A program made the position numbers and the translations under genes. A stretch of 64,000 nucleotides of DNA. Origin: Spirochaetota bacterium (lineage in GTDB: Bacteria > Spirochaetota > UBA4802 > UBA5368). Where the stretch lies: NCBI GenBank assembly GCA_004297825.1, contig SCSX01000079.1:1-64000 (forward strand), given 5' to 3'. Below, piece by piece: positions 58,165-64,000 of the stretch (within the stretch, counting starts at the first letter, position 1; every line of letters begins with the position of its first letter). The notes beneath the pieces are model-generated. The model was not told the origin of the DNA. It saw only the letters and a list, made by a program, of their open reading frames with translations, and made no database searches.

Positions 58165-58734
58165 ATGATTACGAAATACTGGACGGACAGCTACGGTAAC
58201 GTTTTCTCCGAACCGGCACAGATATGCGAATTTGAGGGAATCCCGCTTTACAATCCAAGGAATGAGATGTTAACCCCTCCTCCAATATGCGAGGGAGGGA
58301 AACGCCCCGATCTCATCCCCGATCCCGCGACCCAGAGCCTTTCCTGGTCGATAATCCCGATCGATCCGCGTCATATAAAGTGTGCGGACGGAATAATCCG
58401 GGATAAGGCCCCCCTGGAATTGATGCGCGACGGGCTGGAACAAATCCCCCTGGGAATGAAGGTTGTCGTAACACAGATCACTCCTGAACATCCACACGGA
58501 CTCATGCTCGAAACACAGACGCTGGATGAGCGCGTTGCCTCCGGGAGTCTCACTGCCGACCAGGCACATGCAATACGGCTGGAGATTTGTCACTCCCAGC
58601 GTCGCGCGGCCTATCAAGAGACATCAGACGGTCTGTTTTTCGACTGGCAGCGGGGGGCCGCCACGCAAGAAGCCTGGCTAATCGCCATCGACGCGATAAA
58701 GGCAAGGTTTCCGAAACCAGAAAAAAATTCTTGA
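58165..58734 (+). CDS. Tail-fibre-associated protein (assembly chaperone-like)
   Basis: A 189-residue protein 9 bp after the fibre. Visible parts are MITKYWTDSYGNVFSEPAQI, EHPHGLMLETQTLDERVASG and QTLDERVASGSLTADQAHAI. It takes the place of a fibre assembly gene, but the sequence is not clearly of a known chaperone family. It could also be part of the fibre. Confidence 0.55.
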   Translation: MITKYWTDSYGNVFSEPAQICEFEGIPLYNPRNEMLTPPPICEGGKRPDLIPDPATQSLSWSIIPIDPRHIKCADGIIRDKAPLELMRDGLEQIPLGMKVVVTQITPEHPHGLMLETQTLDERVASGSLTADQAHAIRLEICHSQRRAAYQETSDGLFFDWQRGAATQEAWLIAIDAIKARFPKPEKNS

Positions 58735-58788
58735 ACGCAACCGGATACTCTGGTACTCCGGAATTATATAGAAAGTGGAGGTAACACC

Positions 58789-59808
58789 ATGAAAAGATTC
58801 GCATTGTTTTTTGTCCTCATTATGACATTAATTTCCAGTTGCTTCGGCGGGGATTCGAAAGACCCAGCCAAGCAGATTCTGCGCGGGACGGCCGCTACCG
58901 GGAGCTATTTTCCCGACGGATCGGTGGTCGAGCTCAGGGCAACTGCCGTGGATGGGGTCCCTTCCGAAATACTAACTTCGTCGGTCGTGGGGAATGAAGG
59001 AGAATACCAGGTAGAAGTGACCGGACTCACCGCACCGTTCCTGGTCCGGGTATATGATTCTGCGGCCTCCCGGTGGTATTACAGCTATACCGATGGAACC
59101 GTGCTCAAGGCGAACGCGAATCCCTACACTGACATGCTCGTGCGGCAGTGGTATAATTACCGCTCAGTCATACATGGCAATCCCATGAACGTTGACATCG
59201 ATGATATTTTCACTCCCGGGGTTTATCCTCCCGGGACTGCGGATATTGTCTCTTTACATCCTTCATGCAGCTCAGGGTTCCTTCCGGATAATACCCCGAT
59301 CAATATTCCTGACGATTACGCAGTGCAGCGCGCAAGCACCATTCTGTCTTCTATCATCTCAAGCCGCTACAACGTCGCTCTCGAGGATGTGCTGGTCGAT
59401 AGCTGGGTAGCGGGACAAGGATTTGACGCGCTACTCGATTCGATCGGTGAAGCCACATTAAGCGTCTATATCGTGATGGCGCTATCCAATGTTTATTTAT
59501 TCCCCGAGATACTCAATGATGTGTCGATCTACTTCGACGATTCCACCGGGAAATTCCACGCGGAATTCTGGACCGCATATGGCAATCCGACGTGGATTGC
59601 GTCCCTGGGTGCTAACATGGAGGTCAGAATAAATTGGGGCGATCCTGAAGTATTGATTACGAAACAAGCGGATTCGACCGCAGGCAATAACCACTTTCTG
59701 ATCGAGACAGCATTCACGAGCTCAAGCTTGGTATGTCAGATCGAGTTTTTCGACTTCGCTGATATCGCTACCAGCCGGGTCATGTCGTTTCCCACGTATC
59801 ACCGTTAG
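58789..59808 (+). CDS. Phage-encoded lipoprotein (moron)
   Basis: A 339-residue protein with a signal peptide and lipobox LISSC (Cys about 18), so it should be lipidated. The body has an Ig/beta-sandwich-like N-terminal part (ILRGTAATGSYFPDGSVVEL; YQVEVTGLTAPFLVRVYDSA) and a longer C-terminal domain (ISSRYNVALEDVLVDSWVAG). AAGTGGAGG precedes the ATG. A lysogen-expressed lipoprotein at this end could block adsorption by other phages or alter the surface. Confidence 0.7.
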   Translation: MKRFALFFVLIMTLISSCFGGDSKDPAKQILRGTAATGSYFPDGSVVELRATAVDGVPSEILTSSVVGNEGEYQVEVTGLTAPFLVRVYDSAASRWYYSYTDGTVLKANANPYTDMLVRQWYNYRSVIHGNPMNVDIDDIFTPGVYPPGTADIVSLHPSCSSGFLPDNTPINIPDDYAVQRASTILSSIISSRYNVALEDVLVDSWVAGQGFDALLDSIGEATLSVYIVMALSNVYLFPEILNDVSIYFDDSTGKFHAEFWTAYGNPTWIASLGANMEVRINWGDPEVLITKQADSTAGNNHFLIETAFTSSSLVCQIEFFDFADIATSRVMSFPTYHR

Positions 59809-59828
59809 TTCTTTCCATGAGATGAGCA

Positions 59829-59855
59829 GCGGGGAGTGCGACTAACACTCCCCGC
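59829..59855 (+). terminator. Hairpin terminator after the lipoprotein gene
   Basis: GCGGGGAGTG (59,829-59,838) pairs exactly with CACTCCCCGC (59,846-59,855) around a 7-nt loop. There is no T tract. It separates the lipoprotein from the methyltransferase gene. Confidence 0.55.
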
Positions 59856-59939
59856 AATCCACGATGACGCGTGGACCACAGTAAACTGCTGCTCAATAAT
59901 ATTCTCGATAAATCCCGTGATATTATTAAGGAGTTTTAC

Positions 59940-60716
59940 ATGAATAGTCCCCTCGCGTATATCGGCGGAAAAAGCATTCTTTCCAAGACCATCGTCAAAC
60001 TGATTCCTTCCCATATCACCTATTGCGAGGCGTTCACCGGCGGCGGTTGGATGCTCTTCCGTAAGGAACCGTCCAAGGCCGAAATAATCAACGATCTCGA
60101 CCGTGACCTGGTCGCCTTTTATAGGGTGATCCAGAATCACCTCGAAGAATTCTTAAAGCAATTTAAATGGCTTCTCACATCCCGGGAAATGTTCGAGGAC
60201 TTCAAAGAGCAACTTGAGGTCCGGGGCCTCACCGACATTCAGCGCGCCGCGCGTTATTACTATGTGCAGCGCACATGCTTCGCGGGAAAGGTTAGAGGGA
60301 GGACCTTCGGTGTGAGCTCGGATCGCAAGCCCCGGATCAACCTGGTCCGCATGGAAGAAGAACTATCCGAGGTTCACTTAAGGCTTTCCCAGGTGTTGAT
60401 CGAGAACCTCAGCTGGGATGAATTTATCAGCCGGTACGATCGGCCCGCGACTTTCTTTTACCTCGACCCGCCGTATTACAAAAAGCCGGTCTATAAGCAC
60501 AACTTCGAAAGCATCGATGACTTCATTCGCATGCGTGACATTCTTAAAGGCCTCAAAGGCAAGTTCATTTTGAGCATCAACGACCATCCTGAAATACGAG
60601 AGGTCTTTAATGGCTTCCGCATGGTTCCAGTTTCGTTGAACTACACTGCCGGGATGGAGGTTACAGCGGGCAGGGAGTTGATAATAGGGAACGTTCCCCT
60701 GAAGTTAGCAGGATGA
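59940..60716 (+). CDS. DNA adenine methyltransferase (Dam/D12 class)
   Basis: A 258-residue D12-class N6-adenine methyltransferase. SAM-binding motif I lies near the N-terminus (SPLAYIGGKS ... CEAFTGGGWML), followed by NDLDRDLVAFYRVI, the catalytic DPPY (YLDPPYYKKPVY) and a C-terminal SLNYTAGMEVTAGRELIIGN. AAGGAG precedes ATG 59,940. No restriction enzyme is next to it, so it is an orphan enzyme. It takes the place of Mu mom at the right end and would protect phage DNA from host nucleases. The target sequence cannot be told. Confidence 0.88.
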   Translation: MNSPLAYIGGKSILSKTIVKLIPSHITYCEAFTGGGWMLFRKEPSKAEIINDLDRDLVAFYRVIQNHLEEFLKQFKWLLTSREMFEDFKEQLEVRGLTDIQRAARYYYVQRTCFAGKVRGRTFGVSSDRKPRINLVRMEEELSEVHLRLSQVLIENLSWDEFISRYDRPATFFYLDPPYYKKPVYKHNFESIDDFIRMRDILKGLKGKFILSINDHPEIREVFNGFRMVPVSLNYTAGMEVTAGRELIIGNVPLKLAG

Positions 60717-60728
60717 CGTGGTTTTTCA

Positions 60729-60754
60729 CAATTTACAGTTGCATTATTGTGGGT
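60729..60754 (-). repeat. Right-end inverted repeat (putative transposase site)
   Basis: The reverse complement ACCCACAATAATGCAACTG plus TAAATTG matches the left-end repeat at 22,901. It lies 29-30 bp inside the right terminus, as the left copy does on its side. Confidence 0.7.
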
Positions 60755-60783
60755 TTTCGCGAAACTGATTGCACGCACATATA

Positions 60784-60789
60784 ACATGA
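60784..60789. repeat. Right target-site duplication of the prophage
   Basis: ACATGA, the second copy of the sequence at 22,866-22,871. Host channel-gene sequence resumes directly after it. Confidence 0.7.
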
Positions 60790-61787
60790 GCGTCACCCAG
60801 CCGTTTTATTTTCCGGGCAAGCAAAAGCTGGCGGGAGAAATCGCCGGAATCCGGGAAATGATCGCGGGGCTCAGCCTGGCCGAAACGAGGCTTTTTGTCC
60901 GGTATGGCGTAATCGGGCTTTCATACCGGTACGCCGTGGCATCCGAACTGGCGAAGCACCTTGAGGAGCGGGTGACCAGGTTTAAAGCCATCCAGGTGTA
61001 TCTCTCGAGCCGGCCCTTCGCTTCCCCCAGGAAACGCATGGAGAAACACATCGTCGAAATGAAGCAAATACTGCTCCAGAAAAATCTCGACGAGGTCCGC
61101 GCGGGAAGGGACATCATTTGGGCTAAACTCAACCTGTTTCTCGATCTCCCGGGACCCATCGTTGTCAGATCACCGTGGTTTAACCGAGGCGAGGTATTGG
61201 ACAGGGAGGCTCTTCTTGCTAAGGTTGAACATGGAAACATAGACTATAAAAGGCAGGTTCTGGTGCTCGACAGGACCCTGAAGGAGACGGATCTCGCGCG
61301 TACATTCAGCTACCCGGACTTTGGCCTTTCGTTCCTTTACCATGAGGACCGCGCGCAGGAGACGGAACGATTCGTTGGAGCCGGGATATCGTTCACTGTT
61401 CCCCTGTGGAACGCGAACAGGGATGGGGTCAAGAGCCTCGAGGCGGCGGTTGAGGCGGAAAAATCCCGCACAGCATTCGTTAAACGTGAAGTCATTCAGA
61501 CCTTCACCTCGTCGTTTATTGCCTTTGAAATCGCCCGAAGCAACCTGGAGCGGCTTCCCATGACGATGCTGGACGACGTTCATGCGCGTCTATTGGACGC
61601 GGACGAGTCGTTCAATGCCGATCTCATCGACCTGGTCACCTACGGCGAGGTCGAATCGCAGGCATTCGAAACGCATCTCGCCGTCCTGAGCGCGCAGCAC
61701 GAGTACGTAGAAAAGTATATGGCGCTTTTCATCCTGCAGGGGAGGGAGGACTTCACACTCCCCGCGCCCGCCCGGAAAAATCCATAG
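60790..61787 (+). pseudogene. 3' part of the split CzcC/CusC-type channel gene
   Basis: Residues 91-422 of the outer-membrane channel. It starts at SVTQPFYFPGKQKLAGEIAG and continues with two TolC-like helical hairpin units (for example NRDGVKSLEAAVEAEKSRTA, LLDADESFNADLIDLVTYGE) to a TAG 10 bp before the RND gene. No stop or frameshift has appeared, so the insertion is either young or reversible. An in-frame GTG-type start in phage DNA (60,747) could only yield a protein without signal peptide. Confidence 0.9.
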
Positions 61788-61796
61788 GAGTCGGAC

Positions 61797-64000
61797 ATGT
61801 ACCAGAGAATAGTCGAATTGATAATAAAAAACAGGAGCTGGATCGCGTTTTCCTCTGCCATTGTCGCCGCGCTGGGACTGTATGCCGCGGTGACATTGCC
61901 GATCGACGCCATACCCGACATTACGAACACGCAGGTTATCGTGAACACGAAAACCGGGGCGCTCGACCCGGAGCAGGTGGAAAAGACCGTTACCTATTAT
62001 ATAGAAACCGAGCTTGCGGGGCTGCCGCGCGTCGCCGACATGCGATCACTTTCCCGGTATGGCCTCTCGCAGGTCGTGGTCTTTTTCGAGGACGGCACGG
62101 ATGTCTACCGTGCACGCCAGCTCGTCGCTGAGCGACTTCAAAGCGTACGTGAAGCGCTTCCCGGCAACCTCAGTCCCGAGCTTGGCCCCATCAGCACCGG
62201 CCTGGGTGAGGTGCTCATCTACACGGTAAAGGCGAAAAAAGGTTCATCGCTCGAGAGGAAGAGCGAGCGTGAGCGCCTTACCTATCTTCGCACCGTGCAG
62301 GATTTCATCATCCGGCCCTATCTTAAGTCGACCATCCCCGATACCGCGGAGATCGACGCGATAGGAGGCTATAAGAAGGAGGTCCATATCGATTTTCACC
62401 CGGCCAGTCTGTCGCGGTACGGCATCACGATCGATGATTTGCTTCGCAGGCTCTCTACCCTGGGGGAGAATATCGGCGGCGGCTACATCGAGAAGAAAGG
62501 GAAACAGGTCATCATACGGACCGATGCCATGCTGGACAACCTTGAAATCATGAGATCGGTGCCCGTGAAGCTCATGGCCGATGGCAGGTTCGTCACGCTT
62601 CGGGACATCGCGGAGGTGCGCGAGGATCACGTCCAGCGTCTCGGCGCGGCCACGTACGGCGGCAAGGAGACCGTGCTTGGCGCGGTGATCATGCTGCTGG
62701 GGGCCAACAGCCGCGAAGTGGCCAGGAACGCCGAGCATGCGCTCACTGAGATATCGCTCCCGCCAGATGTGGAAACCGAAATTGTGTACACGCGCAGTTT
62801 TCTCGTTAACGCCACCATCCAGACCGTGGGTGAAAATCTTGCAATGGGCGCGGCCCTTGTCGTGGTGGTGCTGCTCTTCATTCTCGGCAATGTGCGGGCC
62901 GCGATTTTCGTATCGTTCGCCATTCCGCTTTCAATGCTCGCCGCGGCTGTCGGCATGAATTTTTTCGGTATATCGGCAAACCTCATGAGCCTGGGGGCGG
63001 TGGATTTCGGACTCCTGGTGGACGGCTCCGTGGTGCTCATTGAGAACTATCTGCGCCGCCGGGAAGAGCAGGCGAGGAGCGGCGCGGCGATCACTTCTTC
63101 CGGAAAACTTTCACTGCTTGCGGATTCGTGCGCTGAGGTCGCCAAACCGGTCATATTCGGTCTCGTTATCATCATGGTCGTCTATGTGCCCATTCTTACC
63201 CTGGAAGGCGTCGAGGGCAAGATGTTCCGCCCCATGGCACTCACCGTGCTCATGGCACTTGGCGCAAGCCTCATCGTGGCGCTTGTCCTCATGCCGGTCA
63301 TGGCCCATTACGCGGCTCGCGGCGGGAACCATGCGGAATCCGATCCCTTCCTTTTCCGGCTCATCCGTCGCGCCTATTATCCCGTGCTTGATTTCAGCCT
63401 GCGCCGCCGGGCCCCGCTGGTTTCCGCGGCGCTCGTGATCGTTATTGCATCGGGCGCTGTTTTTTACCGCACCGGCTCGGATTTTGTTCCGTCGCTCGAT
63501 GAAGGTGACATGAGCATCGCCTTTGTGCGCGAATACAGCATAGGGATCGAGGAGGCACTGCGTCAGCAGGCGATCTGTGAGAAAATCATCGGCAGCTTTC
63601 CCGAGGTCGATCGTGTATTCGCCCAGATCGGCTCGTCGGAATCTTCCACTGACCCCATGAACATCAATATGGCCGATACCTTCGTGATCCTTAAGCACGA
63701 CCGCGGCGCATGGCCGAAAATCAACGGGAAACGGCGGACCAAGCGCGAGCTTTTCGAGGTCATCAGGAGCGAAATCGAAAAGAAGGTACCGGGACAGGAA
63801 ATATTTTTCTCGCAGCCCATCGAGCTGAGGTTCAATGAAATACTGGAAGGCAGCCGCGCCGATGTAACGCTGCGCATTTACGGAAAAGACCTGAATACCC
63901 TGAGCGATCTTGTCGAGCAGGCGGAAGAGATTCTGCGCCCGATTCCCGGTTCCAGCGAGGTAGAGAACGATCCCATCACGGCGCTTCGGAAAAGTCCCAT
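61797..64000 (+). CDS. Heavy-metal RND efflux pump (CzcA/CusA-type), 5' part
   Basis: The frame is open from ATG 61,797 (AGGAG upstream) to the window end: at least 734 residues of about 1,030. It starts with an inner-membrane helix and the family sequence LPIDAIPDITNTQVIVNTKT, GLPRVADMRSLSRYGLSQVV. Near residue 402 the TM4 proton-relay signature VDFGLLVDGSVVLIEN appears, then a second porter domain. It exports metal ions through a channel, here disrupted. No periplasmic adaptor gene lies between channel and pump, so it may be further downstream. Confidence 0.9.
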   Translation, partial: MYQRIVELIIKNRSWIAFSSAIVAALGLYAAVTLPIDAIPDITNTQVIVNTKTGALDPEQVEKTVTYYIETELAGLPRVADMRSLSRYGLSQVVVFFEDGTDVYRARQLVAERLQSVREALPGNLSPELGPISTGLGEVLIYTVKAKKGSSLERKSERERLTYLRTVQDFIIRPYLKSTIPDTAEIDAIGGYKKEVHIDFHPASLSRYGITIDDLLRRLSTLGENIGGGYIEKKGKQVIIRTDAMLDNLEIMRSVPVKLMADGRFVTLRDIAEVREDHVQRLGAATYGGKETVLGAVIMLLGANSREVARNAEHALTEISLPPDVETEIVYTRSFLVNATIQTVGENLAMGAALVVVVLLFILGNVRAAIFVSFAIPLSMLAAAVGMNFFGISANLMSLGAVDFGLLVDGSVVLIENYLRRREEQARSGAAITSSGKLSLLADSCAEVAKPVIFGLVIIMVVYVPILTLEGVEGKMFRPMALTVLMALGASLIVALVLMPVMAHYAARGGNHAESDPFLFRLIRRAYYPVLDFSLRRRAPLVSAALVIVIASGAVFYRTGSDFVPSLDEGDMSIAFVREYSIGIEEALRQQAICEKIIGSFPEVDRVFAQIGSSESSTDPMNINMADTFVILKHDRGAWPKINGKRRTKRELFEVIRSEIEKKVPGQEIFFSQPIELRFNEILEGSRADVTLRIYGKDLNTLSDLVEQAEEILRPIPGSSEVENDPITALRKSP

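Larger units (their letters stand above)
22872..60784. mobile_element. Mu-like transposable prophage, about 37.9 kb, complete
   Basis: The element is bounded by a 5-6 bp direct repeat and an imperfect inverted repeat near each end. It carries a DDE transposase (A), AAA ATPase (B), Gam, GemA, repressor and a full late block in Mu order. Its length is close to Mu's 36.7 kb. Early genes are transcribed toward the left end and late genes toward the right, so the control region is 9.7 kb inside the element, unlike Mu, where the early operon starts near the left end. All structural genes look intact, so it may be inducible. Confidence 0.93.

Noticed and set aside
56818-58734. Invertible tail-fibre segment as in Mu
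   Set aside because: No invertase gene, second fibre tip or long inverted repeats flank the fibre gene.
22870-60786. Element borders placed at TG...CA without target duplication
   Set aside because: TG and CA can be found inside ACATGA at both borders, but that choice needs no duplication, whereas Mu-type transposition makes 5 bp. The shared hexamer is better explained as duplication plus one chance match.
1-64000. CRISPR array, tRNA or rRNA genes
   Set aside because: I saw no regularly spaced repeats, cloverleaf-like sequences or rRNA stretches.

Overview
The window is GC-rich bacterial chromosome from a Gram-negative organism. Lipoproteins with lipoboxes, an outer-membrane beta-barrel protein, a TolC-type channel and a heavy-metal RND pump all imply an outer membrane. 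A UGA-decoding selenoprotein, a nitroreductase, a superoxide-reductase-like protein and a ferredoxin-type protein suggest an anaerobic or micro-aerobic lifestyle. The phylum cannot be fixed from the sequence; Spirochaetota is my weak guess.

Host region 1 (1-22.6 kb) is a mosaic of short operons: an aldehyde dehydrogenase, a membrane-anchored nitroreductase, a truncated short-chain dehydrogenase remnant, a GrdB-family selenoprotein with in-frame TGA and SECIS-like hairpin, a TetR regulator, two MarR regulators (one with a nearly leaderless promoter beside a 4Fe-4S protein), a hotdog thioesterase, an SRPBCC lipoprotein, the helicase HrpB, a MazG-like pyrophosphatase, membrane proteins, a leftward envelope/redox cluster (LolA-like protein, SOR-like protein, small lipoprotein, beta-barrel), an HD-domain protein and a VapBC pair with promoter and palindromic operator.

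A complete Mu-like transposable prophage (about 22,872-60,784; 37.9 kb) sits inside the outer-membrane channel gene of a CzcCA/CusCA-type efflux operon. Removing it together with one copy of the shared ACATGA at its edges rejoins the two halves in frame as a 422-residue protein. The prophage ends carry an imperfect inverted repeat (ACCCACA...TGCAACTG) about 29 bp from each terminus. Early genes run leftward from a promoter at 32.57 kb whose spacer is filled by a palindromic operator: HTH/Ner-like regulator, small ORFs, transposase A, ATPase B, Gam, GemA, a C39-like peptidase, a deoxyribosyltransferase-like protein and a DUF2786 protein. A cI-like repressor diverges from this promoter.

Between the repressor and the late genes lies an AT-richer three-gene cassette (33.3-35.5 kb). 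Its last gene joins a zinc ribbon to a class III nucleotide-cyclase-like domain, making it the best candidate here for an undescribed (possibly anti-phage) system. Late genes run rightward in Mu order: terminases, portal, head morphogenesis, a central non-coding gap at the position of the Mu strong gyrase site, protease with a nested scaffold start, capsid, connectors, sheath, tube, frameshifted tail chaperone, tape measure, baseplate and fibre. A lipoprotein and an adenine methyltransferase close the right end.

Host region 2 (60.8-64 kb) is the 3' part of the channel gene and the start of its RND pump, which runs off the window.
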